Assembly: GCA_012184525.1 (NCBI GenBank)
Contig: WOFQ01000052.1
Location: 124,001-188,000, forward strand
From: Xenoacremonium recifei
Lineage: Eukaryota; Ascomycota; Sordariomycetes; Hypocreales; Nectriaceae
Direction: 5' to 3'
DNA: 64,000 bases
Shown piece after piece: positions 35,298 to 46,499 of this stretch. The notes under the pieces were generated by a model. The model did no database searches, was not told the origin of the DNA, and worked only from the letters and a program-made list of their open reading frames with translations. How positions within the stretch are numbered: the first letter of the stretch is position 1; every line of letters starts with the position of its first letter. Position numbers and translations under genes: made by a program.

Positions 35298-35373
35298 GGA
35301 TAACGCATCCATCCCCGGCTTCCCCAGACCGCTAGGGAGAATAACGCATCCCCAGCTTCCCCAGACCGGAAGG
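35298..35373 (+). repeat. Imperfect direct repeat just upstream of the C2H2 regulator
   Basis: Two copies of a unit of about 38 bp share ATAACGCATCC (35300-35310 and 35341-35351) and GCTTCCCCAGACCG (35318-35331 and 35355-35368). They end 28 nt before the start codon, so they lie in the leader or core promoter and could be repeated binding sites. Confidence 0.7.
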
Positions 35374-35400
35374 ATAATCAATCTCTTCAGTGGTTCAGGA

Positions 35401-38088
35401 ATGCGACCCCGTGTTCGCGTTCCCCCTTGCAAGTTTTGTGCAAAGACGTTCCGGCGCACAGAGCATTTACGCCGGCATGAACGCATCCGTAAACCCGACC
35501 CTAATTAGACCCGAGCTGTTCAACATCGAAGCTGATAGACATTTCGTTCATGTTACTAGACACCAAAGAGAAACCCTTTGAATGCTTCTGCGGAGAGGTC
35601 TTTTCAAGAAGGTTAGTCTCCAATGCTCTTTCTCTGCTTACGTACTTACATATCTCTCTACCCATTCCCTAGTGATCTTCTGTCCCGACACAACCGTCTA
35701 GCCCATGGCTCAAACGACCCTACTCACGTCGTGGAAGACGGACACCATGATGTGGTGATGAATTGTCGGCCAGCTGGTGCTGCCATTATGGATCGACCTT
35801 CGCCCACCATGATCGGGCACGATATTGAGTCCCAGACCACGAGCGAAGCAAGAGTGCCTGATCCCCCGGCAAACCAGTATGGCGCTGCAGACGGAGGCAC
35901 CAATGATCTTTCGCCATCTTCCAGGCATTTTCCAACCAGATCACCCAGGATGCCGTCCGAATACGATCTAAACACGCAAGACATGCCTAACCCTCCGGTA
36001 ACTCTGGCTTATGACAACAGTGGCGCTCATGGAGACGGCAACTCAGCCCAGCCACAATGGGAAGCGTTATTTGGAGACGACCTCGACCTCCTCTGGGGTA
36101 GCATGGGAGTGAACTCAGCCATATTAGCGCCGCATTCTTTCAATGTCAATTATCCGATGAACTTTCTCTCCGTGTCACACAATGGCATCTCGGAGCTGGG
36201 ATTGAGCATGTTTCCCGACAACTCAGAGCCCGAAATACAGCAAGAATCAAGGATTCTCTCAAGATCTGGCTCGCGCTTACCTTCTATCCAGCCGCCTATC
36301 GGGTTTGAGCAGTCAGCGAGTGAGTCCGTTAATGGGAGCTCAGCTGCTGATGGACGTCCTCTTCAACCTCTTTCGGCCACAGACGAATCAAATACTCCCT
36401 GGCGACTGTCGAAAACCGAGTATTGTGCGATTCATGACACCATCCAGGAACATGCCTCCGTGCTGCCGTCGGACTTTACCATGCCCTCTCGCCACGCACT
36501 GAGTCGCTATGTGGAAGGATACTTCTCCGGATTCCACGACCACCTTCCGTTCATACATCTGCCTACAATTAACATCTCTAGCGAAGCCCCTGAATTGATA
36601 TTCGCCATCGCAGCTACTGGGGCTCGGTACCGCTTCCAGCGTCGTCAGTCTCATCATCTCTATCTAGCTGCCAAGGCGCTACTGGATGTGCAGTTGCGAC
36701 AAAGAGACGAGTTTGACCCCCCAGCTTCGGTTTTCAATACTCCTGGAGCACTATCGGTTGGGAACTTGCAGTCTCATTCTCAGGTAAATCCTGCAGGAGT
36801 TGGCAGTCGACTCGACACGTCGGCATTCTTTGCGCCTAGAGGGACGACAGAGAACAGGAATAGAGACTTGCGAACGATGCAGGCCATGATCATTCTTATG
36901 GCTCTGGCAACATGGAACCATCGCTCCCTGCTTAAAGAAGCCTTTTCGATCGCGACCCAGCTAGCCTGTATGGTTCGAGAAGATGGCCTCGAGGTGCCAG
37001 AGAAGCCATCGAGCGAGCTGAACTGGACAGATTGGGTCCTCTCGGAAGGTAGACGACGTACGAAATTGGTTGCATTCTGTTTCCTCAATTTGCATTCTGT
37101 CGCCTACAACATCCCACCAAAGCTTATGAATACCGAAATTGGTATCATGATGCTCCCTTGCCCCGAGTCACATTGGAGAGCTGATACCGAAGAAGAATGG
37201 GTTTTAGCATGCAAGAACGACATTCATATCCAGCGGCCTGTTCACAAGGGCTATGCCGACCTCTTTCTATCCTCTGCCGACGTTTCAGATAGAGAGACAA
37301 TCTCTTCTTTTGGCAACTACGTCTTGATCCATTGCTTGCTCCAGCAAGTCTTCTTCACGCGGCAACTGTCATTTCACTCCGACAAAGGCGATAGCGCCGC
37401 ACTTCCGCCAGAGTCGTTGTTGAGGTATGAATCCGCCTTGCAAATGTGGCAGCAAACTTGGGAGGCTACTAAGGATTCCTCGCTTGATCCGTCTGCGCCC
37501 GGTGGACCTTTGAGTTTCAACTCGACAGCCTTGTTTCGGTTGGCTTATATACGACTTCATGCCAATTTCGGGCCATGCCGGCAGCTCGAAACTCGCGATG
37601 CCACGAGTATCGCACGTGCGTTCTATAATGCTCCTTTACTTGAGAGGTCTCCGTCTGTCTGCCGTGCGGTTCTTCAAAGCGCCCATTCTTTGAGCATTCC
37701 AGTTCGCATTGGCATCGAGTTCGTTGCAAGAACTCAGACTCTAAACTGGAGCATAGTACATAGCCTCTGTAACCTTGAGTGTGGTCTCTTCCTGGGCAAG
37801 TGGTTGGAAACTATTGCTTCGGCTTTGGCTCAAGGCGGAAGTCTCGAGGAAAATGAAAGGCGTCTTCTAGGGATTGTTACAAGTATCATACGTGAGACAG
37901 ATCTGGGCCTCAATCTCCATTCTGAGATGGCCGAAAGTCGGAGAATAAGGTGTATGGCTGCACAAGTAATCCGTTTATGGGCGTACACCTTTAAAGGAGC
38001 TCATGTCTTTGATATCATGGGGACAATAGGTGCTGGGTTAGACCTCTGTGCCGATATGTTACAGCGGGAGCTGGATGGTCCGGAATAG
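35401..38088 (+). CDS. C2H2 zinc-finger transcription factor with fungal regulatory domain
   Basis: This is a likely nuclear regulator. Exons are 35401-35488, 35560-35611 and 35673-38088, giving 851 residues. Splicing rebuilds two consecutive C2H2 fingers: CKFCAKTFRRTEHLRRHERIH, then the linker TKEKPF, then CFCGEVFSRSDLLSRHNRLAH. Both introns cut inside the finger module, which makes the model convincing. A Ser/Pro/Asp-rich linker follows. From about residue 310 comes a fungal-specific regulatory (PF04082-like) domain with LSRYVEGYFSGFHDHLPFIHLPT, a standard hallmark. The C-terminal segment (residues of about 37,720-38,070) is copied in a dead fragment at 51537-51960. Its position between two dehydrogenase genes suggests it regulates this cluster. 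Confidence 0.92.
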
Positions 38089-38584
38089 CTACGGAGTACA
38101 ATCACTTTAGTTAGATGTGTACCTGTATACTCTGTACAACGCAATCAGCGCTGACGAGGATACGTCTGGAGTTGTGAGATGACATGTGGGTTCTACACGG
38201 GAAAGGCCAAATTACCCCAACTCTTATCAGTAATCGACCCCCTGATGCCTGGCACCTTGCCCCTTTAAAGAGCTCGCGGTGGGAACTTGATTACAAGAGT
38301 CTACCTAATCAGTTGGAGTAAGATCAAAATCTTGCCACTGCCCCAGTATTGATTTGGACCCAGGCCATTGGCATCCGCCCTAGCCTCCGAATGGTGTGTC
38401 ACTGGCGAATGCACGGTATAAGCTAGATGATTTCGGTAAAGTGCTCTAGGAGGGGCAACAAGGAGATGATATTGAACTTGACAAACTCTCCCTCTCTGCC
38501 TGTGCAACGTAGCGGACTGTTTCCAAGGGTCCTGTTCTTGATGTTGGACAATATACGGGCGAGTTCGAGAAAAACAAAGCCTTA
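38089..38584. promoter_or_regulatory. Promoter region of the alcohol dehydrogenase
   Basis: The 496-nt spacer contains TACGGAGTA (38090-38098, right after the upstream stop codon) and the shared motif TACCCCAA (38213-38220). Confidence 0.45.
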
Positions 38585-39885
38585 ATGTTCAAAATGAACG
38601 ACCGCTTTGACATCCCCTCAACCCACTCCGCTATGGTCTATGACAGGCCTGGTAGCATTTCCCTACAAGAAACTGTCGTGGAAACGCCCCGGCCGCAGTA
38701 TGGCCAGGTTCTCATTCGAATGCAAGTGTCCCGTCACCGAACCGTGCAAACAAAAATAACATTGGAAAAGAACTCATTCCGGTATCTGCCACTCAGACCA
38801 TGGAGTGATGACACATGCTGTAAGTAAAGATGTGCGATAAAGGAGAAGAAGAAGTAGGACCTCGCACTAATCATTGGGTTATCTAAGTGGAAATGGTTGA
38901 CTCGTCGGGTAGAGCCAGGTCAAGTTGGTGGACATGAAGGTGTAGGTTTCGTCGTCAAGCTAGGAGATGGCACTGAATCCAGCGGGTTACGGTTGGGTGA
39001 TCGTAAGTGATTGTATAACTTTACTTAAATTTTGTGATGGTATCAGGTACTAACATAGCATGATATCTAGGAGTGGGCATCAAATGGGTTTCTTCAGCCT
39101 GTCTCAACTGTCCTCCTTGCCTAGACGGAGCAGATGGATGTTGCTATAACTTGAAGATTTCGGGTTATTATACACCAGGCACCTTTCAACAATACACACT
39201 CGCCCCAGCATGTTATGTCACGCCAATCCCAAATGCAGTTCCATCACCAGCCGCTGCACCGCTTTTGTGTGGTGGATTGACTGCTCTTGCGGCTTTGAAG
39301 AAGACGAATTGTCCTCCAGGAACTTGGTTGCTAGTGACTGGTGCTGGCGGCGGTGTCGGGCATCTCGTATGCCAAATTGCAGCTCGCGCCTTTGGCTTAC
39401 GCGTCTTGGGGGTTGACAAGCTGGAGAAGGAAGAGTTAGTCCGCAGCTGTGGCGCGGAAGAGTTTTTATCTCCTGAACTCTTTCGGTCGGATGCTGAAGG
39501 CGAGGCAGAGCTGGTGGCAGCAATCAAAAAACTGACTGGTGGTCCTGGTCCCTCAGGCGCCGTTATTTGCACGGGAAACCCTGCCGCCTATAGCTCTGGC
39601 CTCAGTTGTCTCCGATTCAACGGCACCCTAGTGGTGGTAGGAGTCCAGGAGGGCGAGGAGACTCCAATCCGCTCAGCATCACCAAATGCGTTCTTATTTG
39701 ACCAGAAGCGGATTGTGGGCTCATCAGTCGGTAACCGACAAGATGCAATTGAAGTCATGGCTTTAGCGGCGAAGGACCTCGTTCGGCCTCATTTTGTTAC
39801 AAGGCCTCTTGCTGATCTGGCTGATATCTTTGAGCAGATGGAACGTGGAGAGTTGTTGGGTAAGGTGGTCGTCGAGGTACCGTAG
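38585..39885 (+). CDS. Zinc-dependent medium-chain alcohol dehydrogenase
   Basis: It oxidises an alcohol to aldehyde or the reverse, using NAD(P). Exons are 38585-38721, 38771-38819, 38888-39002 and 39071-39885, giving 371 residues. The best first intron is a GC-AG intron (donor GCAAGT at 38722). It joins VLIRI to THSGICHSDHGVMTHA in perfect family register. Zinc ligands are visible: Cys in GICHSD (about C52) and His-Glu in GGHEGVG (H78, E79). The four structural-zinc cysteines are in CLNCPPCLDGADGCC (111, 114, 117, 125). The cofactor motif is VTGAGGGVGHLV. It resembles yeast-type and propanol-preferring ADHs. An in-frame second ATG lies at 38594. It could feed the aldehyde dehydrogenase at 52-54 kb. 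Confidence 0.9.
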
Positions 39886-40430
39886 ACAATACTATTCAGA
39901 ATTATCTTCTCGCTATAAACTTTTTCTGCTGGCACGTTATAGCAGGAGTGGTCATCCGAAACAAGTCCTCCCTCAGTTCGTCATTATACACTTAGTTAAT
40001 TGCCTGCTAATTATACTATCAGGCAAAATTTCGAGCTGGCAATATTTTAACGCCTTGGTTGTTGCACGTTATGCGGAATCGCTATATGAGTTTAACGAGC
40101 CTTACTCTCATCTGATGGGACTGTTAAAAGAATTTATCTATGACCAAAGGAGCGTACGTAATAAGCGTGTGCGCGATTGTTCCTCTTAGATCCACATAGC
40201 AAGGAAATAGTGATTTCACCCCAATCCCAATTTGCTCCAGTACTTACTCCAATTAAGTTCGTCTACGAAGAATTCTTCTGGAACGCAGGGTATTATATTC
40301 ATTTCTCTTGTGGCATCTCTCACAGGTGTCATTTAAATATTGTCCGATCGCTCATACTTCTTTGACCGACAACTCCATCGACCTACATCCCCTCTTTAGT
40401 TTTTTGCTTGAGAGTTTGAGAGAGTAAAGT
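39886..40430. other. Intergenic region
   Basis: AT-rich, without a gene. A TTGCCTG...CAGGCAA inverted repeat lies near 39999-40025, and CACCCCAATCCC is near 40216. Confidence 0.5.
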
Positions 40431-41333
40431 ATGCTATTCACCTCGATCACCATCATCGTGGCCCCCTACCACGTCGGCATCTACGATCATCGAGTGGGCG
40501 GTGGTCCACTTCGAATTCTATCCCACGGGATTGCTCGAGAGCTCGAACAGTTTGCCCCGGTCTCTTATATAAATATTGGGCCCGTCGATGAGTTTGAAGG
40601 CGAAATTGGGAGGACATTCGAGGTGATGCGCCGGATCTCCAAGGCCGTATCCCGAGCAGCATCAGAAGGCTCTTTCCCATTGGTTCTTTCAGGGAATTGC
40701 TATGGCAGTGCAGCAGCTGTAGCCGGGCTCAACGATTTGATACCGGACCTAGGTGTTCTTTGGCTGGATGCGCATGATGACCTGGACACGCCTTCAACCC
40801 ATGAAAACGGGTACTTGGACGCAATGGCTGCCTCTATGATGACGGGAACAAGTTGGCACACCTTGATGAAGACCGTACCTGGCCACCGACCGACGGATGT
40901 CAAGCGAGTCATTTATTGTGGTTTGCGGGATGTCTCCGAGATTCAGCGCAAAACAGTCCAGAGCGCCGCCGTCGACGTGGTCTGGGGGGATGCTGCCAAG
41001 AAGGTCGACTTTGAGGCTGATCTTGCAAAGATTCTGGAACGTCGCAACCTTGGGAACGCCCATGTTCACTTGGATCTAGATGTTCTCGATGAGTCCATTG
41101 GGAGGGTCAACGAGTTCCCTTCGCCAGGCGGTTTCCTACCGGATGACCTGATGGGACTCATGGGGATGATTCCTAACAAAGTAAACCCTACGTCCCTCGT
41201 TATCTGCTCGTACAACCCGCGACTAGAAGGCGGTGATACTGTTGCTAGTCTCGCGGTCCGGGCTGCTTGCCGACTTATACGCGGCCTGAAGGAGAAAGGA
41301 CTTCTCACCCATAGTGATTCTGGCGATAGGTAA
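40431..41333 (+). CDS. Arginase-family (ureohydrolase-fold) protein with altered metal site
   Basis: This single-exon gene codes for 300 residues. The arginase/agmatinase fold hydrolyses guanidino, amidino or formimino C-N bonds at a binuclear Mn site. WLDAHDDLDT supplies the DxHxD ligands, and HLDLDVLDESIG supplies the second DxD pair, followed by PSPGG in the position of the family PxPGG. The first motif, normally GGDHS, reads SGNCYGS, so the His ligand is replaced by Cys and the Asp by Asn. The substrate-loop segment NGYLDAMAASMM replaces SGNxHGMP. These changes argue against plain arginase or agmatinase activity and for a divergent subfamily. It sits between the alcohol dehydrogenase and the nitrilase. 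Confidence 0.85.
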   Translation: MLFTSITIIVAPYHVGIYDHRVGGGPLRILSHGIARELEQFAPVSYINIGPVDEFEGEIGRTFEVMRRISKAVSRAASEGSFPLVLSGNCYGSAAAVAGLNDLIPDLGVLWLDAHDDLDTPSTHENGYLDAMAASMMTGTSWHTLMKTVPGHRPTDVKRVIYCGLRDVSEIQRKTVQSAAVDVVWGDAAKKVDFEADLAKILERRNLGNAHVHLDLDVLDESIGRVNEFPSPGGFLPDDLMGLMGMIPNKVNPTSLVICSYNPRLEGGDTVASLAVRAACRLIRGLKEKGLLTHSDSGDR

Positions 41334-41784
41334 AAGGAAGCGACAGCAGGAAAATAGGAAGGAATAAATTTCAATATTCATTCTACTGTATGCTAGACGA
41401 GGCGAAATCTTACGACTTGATCTTACCATTTATGTACGCATCTATCTTCCTATACACTATCCTGACGCTTACCTCTGTATTCATAGTCGTAAAAAGAAAA
41501 CCACTTATGCAAGGGAATAAAAAGACCAGTGAATAAGAATAATCATCCTTCCCCCTAAACTCTTCGGTCTTTTCGTCGACGGGACTAGTGACGTTCTCCC
41601 TACCTGTCCAATACAGCTCGTGACAATCTACACGATATGGCCTAAGAGGAAGACCTTAATTCAATTCCCTCTTTCATTGCAGGTGAAAGCATGAAGCAGG
41701 AAGTAGTTCTAAAGATGTATATAGTAGTATTCAAGTCCTGTCTTGGATTATATATTGCATATTATATTAATGCCATTCACAGTT
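41334..41784. other. Intergenic region between convergent genes
   Basis: This AT-rich shared 3' region of the arginase-like gene (+) and nitrilase (-) has no gene. Confidence 0.55.
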
Positions 41785-42859
41785 TCAATCTGATCGGACG
41801 TGCATTTTCTCACGGTAGTCGACACCCAGCCAGAGCAGGTCTGGACGGCTATAATGTCCCATTGTGTCACACCAGTGTTTGGCTCGAGTGATTTCGCCCA
41901 TCTCGAGATCCGCGACGACCAGTCCCTCTTCGTCATCCTTAAGCTTACCGTGCGGAACTGGAGAACCATCCGGAGCGTATATCTCAGTGAAGCCGCCGCC
42001 GACACGGTAGAATAATGCCGCATCATTCAGACCCAACAAATCAATTGTCTTTTGCCCTAGTACAGAGTTCACATAAAGGGAGAAGCAGCTTCCTTCGATG
42101 CTGTGCGTTTGGGTCAAGGTCTTGGCGCCTATCCATATAGGTGTCGTGTTAATGATCAGGGGGGTTTGAATTTTACAAATACGTCAACTCACCCTCGGCA
42201 GCACAGTGGTACAGAACTTTGCCTCGGTCGTAAGTAATTTGTGGAGGCCAGGCGGCGACATGGATCTCTTCTCCTTGGCTGTGCGTGTGATGTCTCAGTA
42301 ATGGCTGGGTATGCTCCCAGCAACAGAGACCCCCGACCTTGCCGACGCCGGGTACATCTACAACGTTCTTGAGTGACGACCCACTACCGTCTCCAAAGAT
42401 GGTTCGCTCCATATGCGTAGGTTTTGTCTTCCTCCGGGTCATTTTGATCTCGCCGTCAGATCCTATCAGAGCTTGTGCAATATAGCAAGAGCGACGATAG
42501 TTCTCGGAGAAACCAAGTGAGACGGCAATGTTTGCTTTCTTGGCGGCGTCGCAAATTGTTTTCATCTGGGGTGAATCAATTGGAAGACAATTGTCAATGT
42601 ACTTCTCAACTTGATCCATATCGACTGGGCGAGACCTACTAATCTGTAAGTTTTGTTTCTCAGGATGGGCAGCGGATTCTCGATACCAGATCCAGTACGG
42701 GTATCCAGGAATAAAGCATTCCGCGAACGCAACCAGGCTTGCTCCCTCTTGCGCCGCCTCCGCGATATACTTGCATGCCTTAGTAACACCAGCATCAAGG
42801 TCGAACGCCTCAGACTCGGCTTGTACGGCAGCAACACGAACAGTCTTTGGGACAGACAT
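41785..42859 (-). CDS. Nitrilase (arylacetonitrilase / cyanide-hydratase group)
   Basis: It converts a nitrile to acid plus ammonia, or to the amide. Exons on the minus strand are 42859-42193 and 42128-41785 with a 64-nt intron, giving 336 residues. The Glu-Lys-Cys triad is clear: FAECFIPGYP (E47), RRKTKPTHMER (142-152) and GGLCCWEHTQPL (C180). The HVAAWPP block is also typical of fungal nitrilases. The start at 42859 (MSVPKTVRVAAVQAE) is preferred over an in-frame ATG 42 nt upstream because homologues begin there. It is transcribed divergently from a Zn2Cys6 regulator only 345 nt away, a common arrangement for a pathway-specific activator and its target. Confidence 0.92.
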
Positions 42860-43204
42860 CTTCGAGAAAAGTAAAAGGGGGTTGAGAATCTTCGCACACA
42901 ACGCCCGATAGAATCTCTATTACTGAAGTTTCTATATATTACTCTTGGATCATATCCTGTAAATGTCATCGGGATTTGGAGTATATTTATCCTCAATCAC
43001 GCGTCGACAAAATTGGTTAGTTTATACCCCAAGGCCAATCCACCCTTCGTCTTGCTCTTATCGCGGCTAATGCCTAACCGGATAACCCGATGACGCATCC
43101 AGATTGTGCTTGGAATACTCCTCCACGTCTATTGCATTTGCTATTCTGGCCTCCTCTAGTCAGCTGGGCTTGCCTCAAGCCCTGTTTGCAGTTCCACCGG
43201 CAAC
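42860..43204. promoter_or_regulatory. Divergent promoter, nitrilase / Zn2Cys6 regulator
   Basis: The 345-nt spacer holds TACCCCAA (43025-43032) and TAACCGGATAA (43075-43085), which overlaps CGG-N5-CCG (43079-43089), a spacing and symmetry typical of Zn2Cys6 dimer sites. The same 11-mer recurs upstream of the sugar transporter at 46021-46031. Confidence 0.5.
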
Positions 43205-45680
43205 ATGAAGAGAATTCGAGCTTCCCAGGCTTGTGAAGGATGTCGGGCAAAAAGAACGAAGGTATGAATGTAGCTCCTAGGAAAACCCCCACTATCACAG
43301 TCGAGCACTGCTTCTCTCTTTGGCCTCCCTCTGGCCTCCCTCTGGCCTCCCTCATCTTTTTCCTACATGTTTGTAACGTCAACTTGCGTCTAACATTCAA
43401 TTTCAGTGTGACGGCGTGAGCCCCACGTGCGGGGGATGCAAGTACCGTGAAGAAGATTGCGTCTACGACCAGGCTCCGAGCAAGAGAAAGTGCGTAGACG
43501 AACCCATTGACTCTCATATGGTCATGATGCCTGATAACTGGTCTTAGGCCACCAAGCAAGCGGTATGTGCAGGCACTCGAAGCGCGCATTGCGGCACTTG
43601 AGCAACACATCGCATTGAGCACGGCCGAACTGGATGAAGATGCTGCCGGTCCCGAATTGCAGACCCAGTGCCAAAAAAGCCAGCCTACCTTGCCAAACTC
43701 TCCATGTCTACCAGCCAGTAGCGTTCCTCTTCAGACTCAGCTGCAACTAAGCTCTACGTCTAGTCATGATGTTGATCAGCTCATGGATATGCTCGGGAGC
43801 TTCAATTTGGACGACGGTGGCGAGCTCAGATTCTTTGGTGCCTGCAGTAATTTTCATTTAATACGTGATAAAGATACGTTTGGGGACTTATCTTCAACCC
43901 TTGCACGTAAAGAAGGAATCAAAGCTGTGCAAGAGACCATTGGCAACGTCCAAACCCCAAACTATCTACGAGACCATCTCTTAGATCTATTCTGGAAATG
44001 GCAGAACTCATGGCAATACGTGGTTCCCCGGGAGATTTTTCTGAGGGACCTGAAAGCTCAGAAGTCCACCCGGTTCTGCAGCCCTCTTCTACTGTCGGCT
44101 ATTTTCGCGCTCGCTTCTCGTTATTCTGATAGGCTTGAGGTAAGGACTGATCCAGAGAACCCTAATTCTGCTGGTGAGCGTTACGCTGCCCAAGCGAGAA
44201 CAATGCTCGACCGCGAATGTGTGGCACCCACGGTATCAACGGTGCAGGCAGCAGCCTTGCTTGGCCTATATAGTAGCGGCATTAACCAAGAATCACTGGG
44301 TTGGATGTACTCTGGTATGGCAGTACGAATGGCCTTTACACTTGGTCTAAACCTAGACTGTTCCGACTGTGTTTCTCGCGGACTAATCAGCGCCGACGAT
44401 CTCGAATGCCGTAATGTCACATGGTGGGGGATCTTTGTACTGGATAAGTTGGTCTCCAATCTGCAGTACGACTTATTTCTAATCACTGGTTTGGGTAGCC
44501 TCTTTACCCTCGGCGTGGGTCGTCCATCAACTATTCGCGAACAAGACATTACTGCTAGATATCCTTCTATCGAGCATGACGAATCGACTTCAGATAATGA
44601 AAATGAATATGAAACATCATATGTGGCCACAACAGCTGTATACACGTGCCGACTACTACAATTAGTTCGAGTACTGGATCCTCTGTATGTTTGAGCCAAC
44701 TTCCCCCTCTGTCGAGCAATGCTTATAGCCTTAGATACGCAGTTAATACTCGTTGGACTGATGTACATAAAAAGCGCATAGTGCTTGATACACATCAGAA
44801 GCTCGTCCTGTTCTATGACAATTTGCCAAGCACTCTCAGGATGCTGGTATCCCAAGAGCATGTTATCAAACCACAAATCTATGTATTACAGTGAGAAACC
44901 GCTCAAGTCCAGATCGTCGATCAAGTGTACCACTGACTTCATTTGACATGGGTCAGCCTACAGTTTCATGTCTCTATGATCCTACTTCACAGACCATTCT
45001 TCCCGTCCTGCATGCCAAGTCCAACTTCTTCGAGTTTGGTAGGTCTTGAGTCGAAATTCCATGTCGAGGCCTGTCGATGGTCTGCAGACAACATTTGTAC
45101 GATATTGCAGCGCTTCCATACTTGCTACGGATGGGTATGGCTGCCCTTATTCATTCTTTTTTTCTCACTGTTCTTCCACCCTTAATTTCTATCCGAGTCA
45201 TCTATGCTGGAGGATGCCTAACATTGCACTGCACAGCGCTTCCTACCTATCTCCGCCGTTCACTGTGCATTCACAGCGGCCGTGATCCACCTTCTAGACC
45301 TGATGCAGACGGATGGCTCGATCCAGGCCAAAGCGAGGCGCCGGCTCAAGATATGCATCGATGCAATGGAGGAAATGACTCTGACTTGGGCTTGGAGCGG
45401 CCGTTGTCTCAGATCTATCCGATGTCTGGCCAATGAGTGGAAAATCGATATAGCAGATCTCGAACCGCATTTGCATGACCTAGCAGGTTTTGATGATGCT
45501 GCCCTTGGTCATCTCCCCAGTGCCATTCCATTGGTAGAAGATGGCGCCTTTGAAGAAGAACCCTCGCCGGAAGATGTAAGGGCGTTAACTGAATGGGGCT
45601 TCGTGGAGACAGAACTATTGGATTCTTGGACGTTTGACCTGTCGGCGTCGGAACCGTTCGTCTCCTGGCCGTTAGAATGA
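43205..45680 (+). CDS. Zn2Cys6 transcription factor
   Basis: This is a likely pathway-specific nuclear regulator. The six-exon model is 43205-43261, 43407-43489, 43548-44684, 44729-44890, 44957-45134 and 45237-45680, giving 686 residues. The binuclear zinc cluster is split by intron 1 and reads ACEGCRAKRTKC then DGVSPTCGGCKYREEDCVYD. It is followed by a coiled-coil dimerisation stretch (YVQALEARIAALEQHI). The middle domain (from about residue 200) is a fungal-specific regulatory domain with NYLRDHLLDLFWKWQN, SPLLLSAIFALASRYS and GMAVRMAFTLGLNLDC. The last exons give LQFHVSMILLHRPFF and AVHCAFTAAVIHLLDLMQ, both typical of this group. Intron 5 is 102 nt. It is divergent from the nitrilase. Confidence 0.9.
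43321..43353 (+). repeat. Three exact copies of an 11-bp unit in intron 1 of the Zn2Cys6 gene
   Basis: TGGCCTCCCTC is repeated at 43321-43331, 43332-43342 and 43343-43353 inside the 145-nt intron 43262-43406, explaining that intron's unusual length. Confidence 0.9.
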
Positions 45681-46499
45681 CCTGCTGAGACCTTGGGGTA
45701 TTTCTTAGGGATTGTAGCCATGGAACCCTTTACTTGATTATTGGAACTAGTCTAATTCCGAGCCTGATGACTGTTTGACAAGCGCTGTAGTAATCATCGG
45801 GGCAAAAGAAATTGTTGATGTGCCAATAGACCGACCTCGAACATATTTGGGACTCATCGTACAACAGATTTCCGAGCATTGGGCAGGCTCCGGTACGAAA
45901 TGAGGTCGAATTAAATCATTCACATCCTTAACACGAGCCGGCTTACTGATACTCCGTACATATCATGGAATTCGTACGGAGTACTGGTGCTTATCGTCTC
46001 AGGTATATCAGGATAATGCATAACCGGATAAGAACAGGTCCCACAACATGGTTCGATCACCCAAGTATGGGGCCCTGGCGTGTAAGTTGGGGAAAAAACC
46101 CTTGGATAAGGAAAATACCCTCAAACAGTACCCGTACTAGTAATATCACTGAGAAGCTACTTCCTTCAACGTGAGAGTCGAGTAATTAATAAAATAAAAT
46201 AGATAAAATATTTTTTAAAATTACTACCAAGGTCCTCAAGACTGCTAATAATCTTATCCTTTTATTTATCTTACAGCTTATGTACCCATTCCTGCCAATC
46301 AGAGCTCTATCTGAGGGCCCTTTCCTCATCCAGGTTTTTTCTCCAAAAAGTCCCGAGCACTTGGCTAGCAAGCTAGTTACTAGGGGACGGACCACCGAAC
46401 AGATATAAAGTATAAAAACTCTGCCGACGACAAGCGATGCTTAGAAGTCCTTCAGACGATTCGCCATATTCTTTTTATCATCCCGATCACGTGGCTATC
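45681..46499. promoter_or_regulatory. Upstream region of the first sugar transporter
   Basis: This AT-rich spacer contains an inverted pair, TACTCCGTA (45950-45958) facing TACGGAGTA (45975-45983), and the 11-mer TAACCGGATAA (46021-46031) shared with the nitrilase promoter. A low-complexity A/T tract is at 46185-46225. No gene is seen. Confidence 0.5.
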
